From the NCBI GenBank assembly GCA_900549325.1, contig UROI01000018.1:1-26129 (forward strand): DNA of 26,129 nucleotides, written 5' to 3'. Numbering within the stretch: position 1 is the first letter of the stretch; each line of letters begins with the position of its first letter. Under the pieces are notes generated by a model. It did not search any database and had not been told where the DNA came from. It saw nothing but the letters and a program-made list of their open reading frames with translations. The translations under genes and the position numbers were made by a program. Below are positions 12,803 to 20,685 of this stretch, in pieces. The DNA comes from an uncultured Mycoplasmatota bacterium. Lineage in GTDB: Bacteria > Bacillota_I > Bacilli_A > RF39 > UBA660.

Positions 12803-13432
12803 ATGTCTAAGAAAATAGATGTTTTAAGTCTAAAAGGCGAAAAGGTAAAGGATATAAAATTAGAAGATAACATATTTAACATTGAACCTAACGATGCAGT
12901 TATTAAAGACGCAATAGTAGCTGCAATGGCAGGAGCAAGACAAGGAACTGCTAGTGTTAAGACAAGAGCAGAAGTATCTGGTGGTGGAAGAAAGCCATAC
13001 AGACAAAAAGGAACTGGTAATGCAAGACAAGGTAGTATCAGAGCTACTCAATACCGTCATGGTGGTATAGCATTTGGACCAGTACCAAGAGATTATTCAA
13101 AGAAAATGAATAAGAAAGAAAAGAGATTAGCACTTAAGAGTGCATTATCTTACAAAGTATTAGATAAAGAATTAGTAGTAGTAGATACTATTAAATTCGA
13201 TACTAATAAGACTAAAGAAATGACTAATTTATTAGAAGTTTTAGGATTAACTAATCATAAAGTTCTAGTATGTGTTAAAGAACTTACTGATAATGTATGT
13301 TTAGCCGCTAGAAACTTAGCTAATGTTAAGGTAGTAATGCCTAATGAAGTTAATACTTATGATTTAGTATCATCTGATAACTTACTTATTGAAGAAGAAG
13401 CATTAACTGCTTTAGAGGAGGTGCTTAAATAA
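12803..13432 (+). CDS. rplD: Ribosomal protein uL4
   Basis: 209 residues, normal length. It has the family loop RAEVSGGGRKPYRQKGTGNARQ and the segments HGGIAFGPVPRDY and NKKEKRLALKSALSYK. The extended loop lines the exit tunnel. The start is ATG 12803 after AAGGAGGAAATT; an in-frame ATG 27 nt upstream lacks that spacing. The stop overlaps the rplW ATG (TAATG). Confidence 0.97.
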   Translation: MSKKIDVLSLKGEKVKDIKLEDNIFNIEPNDAVIKDAIVAAMAGARQGTASVKTRAEVSGGGRKPYRQKGTGNARQGSIRATQYRHGGIAFGPVPRDYSKKMNKKEKRLALKSALSYKVLDKELVVVDTIKFDTNKTKEMTNLLEVLGLTNHKVLVCVKELTDNVCLAARNLANVKVVMPNEVNTYDLVSSDNLLIEEEALTALEEVLK

Positions 13433-13710
13433 TGAATAGTTATTTAGATATAATCTTAGCACCAATTATTACTGAAAAATCAGCAGGAATGGAAGCTGAA
13501 GGCAAATATGCTTTCAAAGTAGCTAATACTGCTAATAAGACAGAAATAAAACAAGCTATTGAAAAGAAATTTAATGTTAAAGTAATGGCTGTAAATGTTA
13601 CAAATTCTCATCCTAAAAAGAAGAGAGTTGGTAAATATACTGGTATGACTAGTAAATATAAAAAAGCCGTTGTAACTTTAAAGAAAGGCGATACTATTAG
13701 TTTCGACTAG
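13432..13710 (+). CDS. rplW: Ribosomal protein uL23
   Basis: 92 residues beginning MNSYLDIILAPIITEKS, the usual L23 opening. It contains KYAFKVANTANKTEIKQAIE and VNVTNSHPKKKRVGKYTG. It forms part of the tunnel exit, where trigger factor and SRP dock. Translationally coupled to rplD by a one-base overlap; GAGGTG (13418-13423) in the rplD 3' end is its ribosome-binding site. Confidence 0.97.
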   Translation: MNSYLDIILAPIITEKSAGMEAEGKYAFKVANTANKTEIKQAIEKKFNVKVMAVNVTNSHPKKKRVGKYTGMTSKYKKAVVTLKKGDTISFD

Positions 13711-13725
13711 TAAGGAGGAAATATA

Positions 13726-14556
13726 ATGGCAATAAGAGTTTATAAACCAATGACTGCTGGTACAAGACAAAGATCTGTACTAACTAGTGAAGAAATTACT
13801 AAGACTACTCCTGAAAAAAGTTTAACAGTTACTAAGAAAAAGACTAATGGTAGAAATAATCAAGGTAAAATTACTGTTAGACACAGAGGTGGCGGAGTAA
13901 AAAGAAAATACAGATTAATCGACTTTAAGAGAAGAAAAGATGGAGTAACAGCTCTTGTATCTGCTATTGAATACGATCCAAATAGAAGTGCTAATATAGC
14001 ATTAATCACTTATAAAGATGGTGAAAAAGCTTATATTATTGCTCCTAAAGGATTAACAGTAGGTACAGTAGTAGAATCTGGTGAAAATGTTGATATTAAA
14101 GTAGGAAATGCACTTCCTATAATGAACATTCCAGTAGGTACTGTTATTCATAATATCGAATTAAAACCTGGTAAGGGTGCAGCTTTAGCAAGAAGTGCTG
14201 GAACAAGTGCTCAAATACTTGGTAGAGAAGATAAATATGTATTAATAAGATTAAGTAGTGGTGAAACAAGAAAGATTTTAGGTACTTGTAGAGCTACTAT
14301 CGGTGTAGTAGGAAATGAAGACTACTCTCTAGTTAAGATTGGTAAAGCAGGAAGAACTAGACATAAAGGATTCAGACCTACAGTACGTGGTTCTGTTATG
14401 AACCCTAATGATCACCCACATGGTGGTGGTGAAGGTAGAGCTCCAATTGGTAGATCAGGACCAATGACTCCTTGGGGTAAACCAGCTCTAGGATATAAGA
14501 CTAGAAAGAATAAGAAAGCGTCAGATAAATATATCGTGTCTAGACGTAAGAAATAA
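13726..14556 (+). CDS. rplB: Ribosomal protein uL2
   Basis: 276 residues, standard. Recognised by MAIRVYKPMTAGTRQRSV, RHRGGGVKRKYRLIDFKR, YDPNRSANIALI and IPVGTVIHNIELKPGKGAAL. The nearly invariant VRGSVMNPNDHPHGGGEGRA is followed by GRSGPMTPWGKP. It contains the conserved histidine of the DHPHGGG loop near the peptidyl-transferase centre. Ribosome-binding site AAGGAGG 8 nt before the ATG. Confidence 0.98.
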   Translation: MAIRVYKPMTAGTRQRSVLTSEEITKTTPEKSLTVTKKKTNGRNNQGKITVRHRGGGVKRKYRLIDFKRRKDGVTALVSAIEYDPNRSANIALITYKDGEKAYIIAPKGLTVGTVVESGENVDIKVGNALPIMNIPVGTVIHNIELKPGKGAALARSAGTSAQILGREDKYVLIRLSSGETRKILGTCRATIGVVGNEDYSLVKIGKAGRTRHKGFRPTVRGSVMNPNDHPHGGGEGRAPIGRSGPMTPWGKPALGYKTRKNKKASDKYIVSRRKK

Positions 14557-14572
14557 AGAAAGGAAGATTTAA

Positions 14573-14839
14573 ATGGCTAGAAGTATTAAAAAAGGACCTT
14601 ATGTCTTTGAAAGATTATTAAAAAGAGTAAGAGCATTAAACGAATCTGGTAAGAAGGAAGTTATTAAAACTTGGTCTCGTCGTTCAACAATCTATCCTGA
14701 ATTTATTGGTCATACTTTTGCAGTACATAACGGAAAAGAATTTATTCCAGTTTATGTTACAGAAGATATGGTTGGACACAAATTAGGTGAATTTTCTCTA
14801 ACAAGAAAATTTGGTGGACACGGATCAGAAAAGAAATAA
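14573..14839 (+). CDS. rpsS: Ribosomal protein uS19
   Basis: 88 residues: MARSIKKGPYVFERLLKRV, IKTWSRRSTIYPEFIGHTFAVHNG by pieces, and HKLGEFSLTRKFGGH. It binds the 30S head with S13. Normal length and position between rplB and rplV. Confidence 0.98.
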   Translation: MARSIKKGPYVFERLLKRVRALNESGKKEVIKTWSRRSTIYPEFIGHTFAVHNGKEFIPVYVTEDMVGHKLGEFSLTRKFGGHGSEKK

Positions 14840-14859
14840 TTTTCTAAAGGAGGACAAAA

Positions 14860-15201
14860 ATGGAAAGAACTGAAGCTAAAGCAGTAGCAAAAACAGTTAG
14901 AATATCTCCTAGAAAGACTAGACTTATTATTGATTTAATAAGAGGTAAGAGTGTTGAAGAAGCAAGAGCTATTCTTGCTAACCAACCTCAAAGAGCATCT
15001 AGAGTTATTTCTAAAGTATTAGAAAGTGCTACAGCAAATGCTGTTAATAACTTTGGCATGAAGGAAGAAAATCTTTATGTTAAGACATGTTTCGTTGATG
15101 AAGCATTAGTAATTAAAAGAATTAAATTTGATTCAAGAGGTCGTACAGGAAGAAACGATCATAAGACAAGTCACATTACTATAATAGTGGCTGAGAAATA
15201 A
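14860..15201 (+). CDS. rplV: Ribosomal protein uL22
   Basis: 113 residues. VRISPRKTRLIIDLIRGKSV is diagnostic, followed by ANAVNNFGM and the C-terminal RIKFDSRGRTGR and KTSHITIIV. The beta-hairpin between these reaches the tunnel constriction, where macrolide-resistance changes arise in other bacteria; nothing unusual is visible here. AGGAGG 8 nt before the ATG. Confidence 0.98.
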   Translation: MERTEAKAVAKTVRISPRKTRLIIDLIRGKSVEEARAILANQPQRASRVISKVLESATANAVNNFGMKEENLYVKTCFVDEALVIKRIKFDSRGRTGRNDHKTSHITIIVAEK

Positions 15202-15218
15202 GTGAGGAGGAGCGTTTA

Positions 15219-15881
15219 ATGGGACAAAAAGTCAGTCCAACAGGACTTAGAATTGGTATCAATAAAGATTGGGAATCAAAATGGTATGCTGAAAAAGACT
15301 TTTCTAAATATTTAACTAACGATTATAAAATTCGTAAATATTTAAATAAGAAATTCGAAAATGCTGGTATTTCTAAAATCGTTATTGAAAGAAATCCTAA
15401 GAGAAATGAAGTCTTTATCTATGCTGCTAAACCAGGATTAATAATTGGTCAAAGTGGTACTGAAATTGAAAAGGTAAAGAAAGAAGTTTCAAAACTAGTT
15501 AAAGAAGACATTCAAATATCTGTTGTTGAAATAAAGAACCCAGATATGGTTGCACAAATAGTTGCAGATACAATTGCTCATAATATTGAAAACCGTGTTT
15601 CATTTAGAGTAGCTCAAAAGAAAGCTATTAGAAACACTATGAAAGCTGGAGCAAAAGGAATTAAAACATTAGTATCAGGAAGACTAGGAGGAGCTGATAT
15701 TGCTCGTGGTGAAGGATATTCTGAAGGAACTATTCCTCTACATACTATAAGAGCTGATATCGATTATGCTACTAGTGAAGCAGATACTACTTATGGAAAA
15801 ATCGGTGTTAAAGTATGGATCTATAAAGGTGAAATACTAGATAAGGGAGGTAATTCTCATGTTGATGCCAAAAAGAACTAA
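15219..15881 (+). CDS. rpsC: Ribosomal protein uS3
   Basis: 220 residues: MGQKVSPTGLRIGINKDWES, the type-2 KH segment KPGLIIGQSGTEIEKVKKEV and the C-terminal GRLGGADIARGEGYSEGTIP and IGVKVWIYKGEI. It lines the mRNA entry channel with S4 and S5. Its last 23 nt overlap the start of rplP. Confidence 0.98.
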   Translation: MGQKVSPTGLRIGINKDWESKWYAEKDFSKYLTNDYKIRKYLNKKFENAGISKIVIERNPKRNEVFIYAAKPGLIIGQSGTEIEKVKKEVSKLVKEDIQISVVEIKNPDMVAQIVADTIAHNIENRVSFRVAQKKAIRNTMKAGAKGIKTLVSGRLGGADIARGEGYSEGTIPLHTIRADIDYATSEADTTYGKIGVKVWIYKGEILDKGGNSHVDAKKN

Positions 15882-16290
15882 ACATAGAAAAACTTTCCGT
15901 TTACCTTACGAAGGAAAGAGTAAAGGAAATACTGAACTTCATTTTGGAGAATATGGTTTAATGGCTAAAGAAGGAGCTTGGATTACATCTAATCAAATCG
16001 AAGCAGCCAGAATAGCTATGACTAGATATATGAAGAGAGGTGGTAAAGTTTGGATTAATATATTCCCTAACTTATCACTTACTAAGAAACCTCTAGAAAC
16101 TAGACAAGGTAAAGGTAAAGGTAATCCAGAAGTATGGGTTGCAGTTGTTAAAGAGGGTAAAATTATGTTTGAAATAGGCGGTGTAGATGAAGCTACTGCT
16201 AGAGAAGCATTAAGACTTGCTTCACATAAATTACCTATCAAATGTAAGTTTGTAAAGAAAGAAGAAAGTGGTGAAATAAATGAAAACTAA
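15859..16290 (+). CDS. rplP: Ribosomal protein uL16
   Basis: 143 residues beginning MLMPKRTKHRKTFRLPYEGK. Diagnostic segments: WITSNQIEAARIAMTRYMKR, GKVWINIFPNLSLTKKPLE, RQGKGKGNPEVWVAVVKEGK and EALRLASHKLPIKCKFV. The first ATG (15859) is used, since GGGAGG (15845-15850) is 8 nt away and L16 proteins normally start M-L-x-PKR. The YEGKSKGN stretch, in place of the usual HRGxMKGxAKGG, reminds me of Mollicutes and close relatives. Overlaps rpsC by 23 nt and rpmC by 11 nt. Confidence 0.97.
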   Translation: MLMPKRTKHRKTFRLPYEGKSKGNTELHFGEYGLMAKEGAWITSNQIEAARIAMTRYMKRGGKVWINIFPNLSLTKKPLETRQGKGKGNPEVWVAVVKEGKIMFEIGGVDEATAREALRLASHKLPIKCKFVKKEESGEINEN

Positions 16291-16471
16291 TGAACTTAGA
16301 AAATTAACCACAGAAGATTTAAATAAGAAAATCGCAGAATGTAAAGAAGAACTTTTCAATTTAAGAATGCAAAAGGCTACTGGTATGCTAGAAAAACCTT
16401 CTAGAATACATGAATTAAGAAAAGAAGTAGCTAGAATTAACACTATTCTTAATGAGAGAAGAGAAGGGTAA
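16280..16471 (+). CDS. rpmC: Ribosomal protein uL29
   Basis: 63 residues, two-helix hairpin: MKTNELRKLTTEDLNKKIAE, then KEELFNLRMQKATGMLEKPS and RIHELRKEVARINTILNER. Sits at the tunnel exit beside L23. Starts within the end of rplP. Confidence 0.97.
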   Translation: MKTNELRKLTTEDLNKKIAECKEELFNLRMQKATGMLEKPSRIHELRKEVARINTILNERREG

Positions 16472-16485
16472 GTGAGGTGTAAGTT

Positions 16486-16740
16486 ATGAAAGAAAGAAAA
16501 GAATTAATCGGTGTAGTTGTTTCAGATAAAGCTGATAAGACTATTACAGTTAAAGTTGAAACTTACAAGAAACATCCATTATATGGAAAAAGAGTTAAAT
16601 ATTCAAAGAAATATGCTGCTCACGATGAAAATAATATGGCACATGTTGGAGATAAAGTTCGCTTAGCCCAAACTAGACCATTATCTAAAACAAAGAGATA
16701 TGAACTAGTAGAAGTAATAGAGAAAGCTGTTATTCTATAA
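16486..16740 (+). CDS. rpsQ: Ribosomal protein uS17
   Basis: 84 residues with an OB fold. ERKELIGVVVSDKADKTITV, KKHPLYGKRVKYSKKY and KVRLAQTRPLSKTKRYELVE are typical. The start is weakly marked by GTGAGGTG before the ATG at 16486. Confidence 0.97.
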   Translation: MKERKELIGVVVSDKADKTITVKVETYKKHPLYGKRVKYSKKYAAHDENNMAHVGDKVRLAQTRPLSKTKRYELVEVIEKAVIL

Positions 16741-16768
16741 GCTCTTTAGCTCGGAAGGAGGAAATAAT

Positions 16769-17137
16769 ATGGTACAACAAGAAACCCGCTTAAAAGTAGC
16801 GGATAACTGTGGAGCTCGTGAAGTATTAGTAATCAGAGTTCTAGGTGGAAGTAAAGTAAAAACAGGTAATATTGGAGATATAGTTGTATGTACAGTTAAG
16901 AAAGCTACTCCTAATGGTACTATAAAAGCCGGTAAAGTAGTAAAAGCCGTTATAGTAAGAACTAAAAGAGGAGTTAGAAGAGACGACGGAAGTTATATTA
17001 GATTTGATGATAACGCATGTGTTATTATTAAAGATGATAAGAGTCCAGTAGGTACACGTATTTTAGGTCCAGTAGCACGTGAACTTAGAGATAAAGAATT
17101 TACTAAGATTGTAAGTTTAGCTAAAGACGTGTTATAG
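16769..17137 (+). CDS. rplN: Ribosomal protein uL14
   Basis: 122 residues, exactly the family length. MVQQETRLKVADNCGAREVL, RTKRGVRRDDGSYIRFDDNA and GTRILGPVARELRDKEFTKI are diagnostic. It contacts 16S rRNA at an intersubunit bridge. Ribosome-binding site AAGGAGG. Confidence 0.98.
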   Translation: MVQQETRLKVADNCGAREVLVIRVLGGSKVKTGNIGDIVVCTVKKATPNGTIKAGKVVKAVIVRTKRGVRRDDGSYIRFDDNACVIIKDDKSPVGTRILGPVARELRDKEFTKIVSLAKDVL

Positions 17138-17156
17138 GATGTAAGGAGGATATAAT

Positions 17157-17462
17157 ATGAAACTAAAAACTGGTGATAAAGTAGTAGTAGTTTCTGGTTC
17201 AAATAAAGGTAAGGAAGGAAAAATTACTAAGATCTTAGATTCTAGAGTTATCGTTGAAGGTGTTAACATTGTTAAGAAACATTTAAAACCTAAAAACAAT
17301 AATGGTAATGGTGAAATAATCGAAACTGAAGCACCTATACATGTATCTAATGTAATGTTAGTAGATCCTAAGACAAAGAAACCTACTAAGGTAAAAATAG
17401 ACAAAGATAGTAAAGGCAAGAAGATTAGAATATCTAAAAAGTCTAATGAAAAAATAGATTAA
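17157..17462 (+). CDS. rplX: Ribosomal protein uL24
   Basis: 101 residues. It begins with a KOW motif (LKTGDKVVVVSGSNKGKEGK) and continues with VEGVNIVKKHLKP, PIHVSNVMLVDPK and a basic C-terminus (KGKKIRISKKSNEKID). An assembly initiator of the 50S subunit. A 59-nt gap follows, holding a small AGGA/TCCT hairpin. Confidence 0.96.
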   Translation: MKLKTGDKVVVVSGSNKGKEGKITKILDSRVIVEGVNIVKKHLKPKNNNGNGEIIETEAPIHVSNVMLVDPKTKKPTKVKIDKDSKGKKIRISKKSNEKID

Positions 17463-17521
17463 TTATTATAGGAGAGAACATCCTAATATAATTTAGAGAT
17501 TTGGAAGGAGGGCGAGCTAGA

Positions 17522-18061
17522 ATGAACCGCCTAAGAGAAAAATATATTAAAGAAGTTGTTCCAAGTTTAACAGAAAAGTATAATTATTCTACACCTATGT
17601 TAGTTCCTAAACTAGAGAAGATAGTTGTTAATATGGGAGTAGGAGATGCTACTGTTAATTCAAAAAATCTAGAAAATGCTGTAAATGAATTAGAAAAAAT
17701 TACAGGACTTAAAGCTGTAGAAACTACCGCTAAAAAATCAATAGCTTCATTTAAAGTAAGAGAAGGACACAAGATTGGTTGTAAAGTTACTCTAAGAGGA
17801 GAAAAAATGTATACTTTCTTAGATAAGTTAATATCTATCTCTTTACCTAGAGTTAGAGATTTTAGAGGACTTTCTCCAAAAAGTTTTGATGGAAGAGGAA
17901 ATTATACAATCGGTATTAAAGAACAAATCATCTTCCCAGAAATTAATTTTGATGAAGTAGAAAAAGTTAGAGGTATGGATGTAGTATTAGTTACTACTGC
18001 TAAAACTAATGAAGAAGCATTTGATTTATTAAAAGAACTTGGAGTTCCTTTTAGGAAATAA
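17522..18061 (+). CDS. rplE: Ribosomal protein uL5
   Basis: 179 residues from MNRLREKYIKEVVPSLTEKY. It contains PKLEKIVVNMGVGDA, KVREGHKIGCKVTLRG and SLPRVRDFRGLSPKSFDGRG in order, and FPEINFDEVEKVRGMDVV. It binds 5S rRNA and contacts the P-site tRNA. The ATG at 17522 is preferred to an in-frame TTG at 17501, which lies upstream of the AAGGAGG (17505-17511) serving the ATG. Confidence 0.98.
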   Translation: MNRLREKYIKEVVPSLTEKYNYSTPMLVPKLEKIVVNMGVGDATVNSKNLENAVNELEKITGLKAVETTAKKSIASFKVREGHKIGCKVTLRGEKMYTFLDKLISISLPRVRDFRGLSPKSFDGRGNYTIGIKEQIIFPEINFDEVEKVRGMDVVLVTTAKTNEEAFDLLKELGVPFRK

Positions 18062-18077
18062 AGAAGAGGAGACTAAG

Positions 18078-18263
18078 ATGGCAAGAAAATCAATGATTGT
18101 TAAATCAGAAAGAGAACCTAAATTTAAGGTTAGAAAATACACTAGATGTAAAATTTGTGGAAGACCTCATGCAGTTCTTAAGAAATATGGAATTTGCCGT
18201 ATTTGTTTTAGAGAACTTGCTTATAAAGGTCAAATACCTGGTGTAAAGAAATCAAGTTGGTAG
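18078..18263 (+). CDS. rpsZ: Ribosomal protein uS14, zinc-binding type
   Basis: 61 residues, the short Zn-dependent form typical of Gram-positives (RpsZ/RpsN1). Two CxxC pairs (CKIC and CRIC) bind zinc, and the C-terminus FRELAYKGQIPGVKKSSW is near-invariant. The start is ATG 18078 after AGAGGAG; an in-frame start at 18039 would overlap rplE and add 13 foreign residues. The zinc-free long form is not seen here. Confidence 0.97.
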   Translation: MARKSMIVKSEREPKFKVRKYTRCKICGRPHAVLKKYGICRICFRELAYKGQIPGVKKSSW

Positions 18264-18293
18264 ACTTGAAATTAAAAGAAGGAGGGATTAAGA

Positions 18294-18683
18294 ATGACAG
18301 ATCCAATCGCAGATATGCTTACAAGAATACGTAATGCTAATCAAAATAGAAGTGCCTCTTGTGAAATCCCAGCATCTAATATGAAAGAAGAAATTGCTAA
18401 AATTCTAAAGAATGAAGGATTTATAGAGGATTATAAAATTGAAGGCGAAACTGCTAATAGAATGATGACATTAACATTAAAATATAAAAATAAAGAAAGA
18501 GTTATTACTGGACTTAAGAGAATTTCTAAACCTGGTCTAAGAGTATATGCTGGTGCTGATGAGCTTCCTACTGTACTTAATGGTCTTGGTATAGCAATAA
18601 TCTCTACATCTAAAGGAATTATGACTGATAAAGAAGCTAGAAAGAATTCCTTAGGTGGAGAAGTAATAGCTTATGTATGGTAA
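18294..18683 (+). CDS. rpsH: Ribosomal protein uS8
   Basis: 129 residues: MTDPIADMLTRIRNANQNR at the N-terminus and ISKPGLRVYAGADELPTVLN, then GLGIAIISTSKGIMTDKEAR and GGEVIAYVW at the C-terminus. A primary 16S rRNA binder; in E. coli it also represses the spc operon. No equivalent site was identified here. Confidence 0.98.
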   Translation: MTDPIADMLTRIRNANQNRSASCEIPASNMKEEIAKILKNEGFIEDYKIEGETANRMMTLTLKYKNKERVITGLKRISKPGLRVYAGADELPTVLNGLGIAIISTSKGIMTDKEARKNSLGGEVIAYVW

Positions 18684-18692
18684 GGTGAAAGA

Positions 18693-19232
18693 ATGAGCCG
18701 TATTGGTAAAAGAACTTTAACTATACCTGAAAATATTAATGTTAATGTAGAAAATAATGTTGTTACTGTTAAAGGACCTAAGGGAGAACTTACTTTAGAC
18801 TTAGTAAAGAACATTAGTGTTAAAGTAGTTGATAATACTATAGTAGTTGAACCACTTAAAGATGATAAATTTACTCATGCTATGCATGGTACTACTAATG
18901 CTAATATTAAGAATATGATTGAAGGCGTTAGTAATGGTTATAAGAAAGGATTAGAAATCGTTGGTGTTGGTTATAAGTTTAATGCTAGTGGCAATAAGCT
19001 TACTATATCAGCAGGATATTCTCATCCAGTAGTTATGGAAGTACCTAATGGTCTATCTGTAACTCAAATAAGTAATACTGAAATCGAAATATCAGGAATC
19101 GATAAAGTAAAAGTTGGTGAATTTGCCGCTAATATAAGAAAAGTAAGAAGTCCAGAACCATATAAAGGTAAAGGTATTAAATACAAAGGTGAACAAATTC
19201 GTCGTAAAGAAGGAAAGAAAGCTTCTAAATAA
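18693..19232 (+). CDS. rplF: Ribosomal protein uL6
   Basis: 179 residues: MSRIGKRTLTIPENINV, VTVKGPKGELTLDL, THAMHGTTNANIKNMIEGVS and the C-terminal RSPEPYKGKGIKYKGEQIRR. Near the factor-binding centre of the 50S subunit. Begins 10 nt after rpsH behind AAGGTGAAAG. Confidence 0.98.
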   Translation: MSRIGKRTLTIPENINVNVENNVVTVKGPKGELTLDLVKNISVKVVDNTIVVEPLKDDKFTHAMHGTTNANIKNMIEGVSNGYKKGLEIVGVGYKFNASGNKLTISAGYSHPVVMEVPNGLSVTQISNTEIEISGIDKVKVGEFAANIRKVRSPEPYKGKGIKYKGEQIRRKEGKKASK

Positions 19233-19253
19233 TAAATAGGAGGAGACTTAAGT

Positions 19254-19616
19254 ATGATTAAGAAAGTTTCAAGAAATGAAATGAGAAAAGTTAGACACAC
19301 AAGAATCAGAGAGAATTTGTCTGGTACTAGTGAAAGACCTAGACTTTGTGTGTTCAGATCTAATGCAAATATTGAAGCTCAAATCATTGACGATGTTAAG
19401 GGTGTTACTTTAGTTAGTGCATCATCATTAGAAAAAGAATTAAATCTTAAAAATGGTGGTAACATAGAAGCTGCTAAAGTAATTGGAGCTGAAGTTGCAA
19501 AAAGAGCTAAGAAAGCAAAAATAAATGCCGTTGTATTTGATAGAGGAGGATATCTTTATCATGGACGTGTTCAAGCTTTAGCAGAAGCTGCACGTGAAAA
19601 TGGCTTAGAATTCTAG
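19254..19616 (+). CDS. rplR: Ribosomal protein uL18
   Basis: 120 residues. RKVRHTRIRENLSGTSERPR and LCVFRSNANIEAQIIDD are followed by FDRGGYLYHGRVQALAEAAR and the ENGLEF end. Binds 5S rRNA with L5. AGGAGG before the start. Confidence 0.98.
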   Translation: MIKKVSRNEMRKVRHTRIRENLSGTSERPRLCVFRSNANIEAQIIDDVKGVTLVSASSLEKELNLKNGGNIEAAKVIGAEVAKRAKKAKINAVVFDRGGYLYHGRVQALAEAARENGLEF

Positions 19617-19636
19617 ATCATTAGGAGGAAAAGTAA

Positions 19637-20242
19637 ATGAACGAAGAAAATAAAAAGACTGAAGTTACTGAAACTACTAAAGAAGTAAGTAAAGCTGAAG
19701 TAAATAAAACTCGTAAGTTTGATAAGAAAAGACCTAGAAACAATAATAGACCTTCTAAACCTAAATCTGACTTAGAGGATAAGGTTATTGAAATAAGAAG
19801 AGTAACTAAAGTTGTTAAAGGTGGTAGACAATTTAGATTTGCTGCTACTGTAGTAGTAGGAAATAGAAAAGGACTAGTAGGTCTTGGTACTGGTAAAGCT
19901 CATGAAATGCCAGATGCAGTTAAGAAAGCTACACAAGCTGCTAGTAAGAATTTAATTAAAGTTGATCTTGTTGATAATAGAACTATATCTCATGATATTA
20001 TAGTAAAAGAAGGGGCATGTAAGGTAATGCTTAAACCTGCTAAAGAAGGTACTGGAGTTAAAGCTGGAGGACCAGTTAGAGATGTACTTGAACTTGCTGG
20101 TGTTAAAGATGTATTATCTAAGAGTCAAGGATCTAGTACTAAGATTAATGCTGCTAGAGCTACTCTAAATGCTTTAAAGGGACAAAAATCTCTTGCTCAC
20201 GTTGCTTACTTAAGAGATAAGAATGTGGAGGAAATAAGATAA
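19637..20242 (+). CDS. rpsE: Ribosomal protein uS5, with charged N-terminal extension
   Basis: 201 residues, about 35 more than the common ~166. The core starts near residue 46 (LEDKVIEIRRVTKVVKGGRQ) and contains RFAATVVVGNRKGLVGLGTG, PAKEGTGVKAGGPVRDVLEL and NALKGQKSLAHVAYLR. The extension (1-45) is lysine/glutamate-rich and then arginine/asparagine-rich, and is likely disordered. S5 acts in decoding accuracy. The stop overlaps the rplO ATG by one base (TAATG). This is where rpmD would normally sit. Confidence 0.97.
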   Translation: MNEENKKTEVTETTKEVSKAEVNKTRKFDKKRPRNNNRPSKPKSDLEDKVIEIRRVTKVVKGGRQFRFAATVVVGNRKGLVGLGTGKAHEMPDAVKKATQAASKNLIKVDLVDNRTISHDIIVKEGACKVMLKPAKEGTGVKAGGPVRDVLELAGVKDVLSKSQGSSTKINAARATLNALKGQKSLAHVAYLRDKNVEEIR

Positions 20243-20685
20243 TGAAATTACATGAATTAAAAGCAGTAGAAGGTTCTACTAAAGCTAGAAAAAGAATTGG
20301 TCATGGACCTGGTTCTGGTACTGGTAAAACTTCAGGTAAAGGTGAAAAAGGACAAAACGCTAGAAGTGGCGGTGGAGTAAGACCTGGATTTGAAGGTGGA
20401 CAATTACCATTATTCAGAAGATTATCAAAAAGAGGATTCAACAATTATGAGTTTAGAACAGTATATAGTACTGTAAATGTATCAGATTTAAATAGATTTG
20501 AAGATGGTACAGTAGTAGATCTTGCTTTACTTAAAGAAGTAGGATTAATAAAGAAAGAGTTAGATGGAGTTAAAGTTTTAGGAAATGGTGATTTAACTAA
20601 GAAATTAACTGTTAAAGCAAATAATTTCTCTAAGACTGCTAAAGAGAAGATAGAAAATATTGGTGGAAAAACTGAGGTGATTTAG
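20242..20685 (+). CDS. rplO: Ribosomal protein uL15
   Basis: 147 residues. Glycine-rich N-terminal arm (KARKRIGHGPGSGTGKTSGK, then GQNARSGGGVRPGFEGGQLP and LFRRLSKRGFNN) and the C-terminal domain ending FSKTAKEKIENIGGKTEVI. A late 50S assembly protein. Directly follows rpsE with no rpmD between, and its TAG stop abuts the secY ATG. Confidence 0.98.
   Translation: MKLHELKAVEGSTKARKRIGHGPGSGTGKTSGKGEKGQNARSGGGVRPGFEGGQLPLFRRLSKRGFNNYEFRTVYSTVNVSDLNRFEDGTVVDLALLKEVGLIKKELDGVKVLGNGDLTKKLTVKANNFSKTAKEKIENIGGKTEVI

Noticed and set aside
17132..17419. 95-codon minus-strand ORF opposite rplX
   Set aside because: Fully antisense to a certain ribosomal gene; the composition is that of a reversed Lys-rich gene. 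The same holds for the other minus-strand frames at 11993-12181, 12860-13060, 15993-16443, 23402-23795 and 25085-25432.
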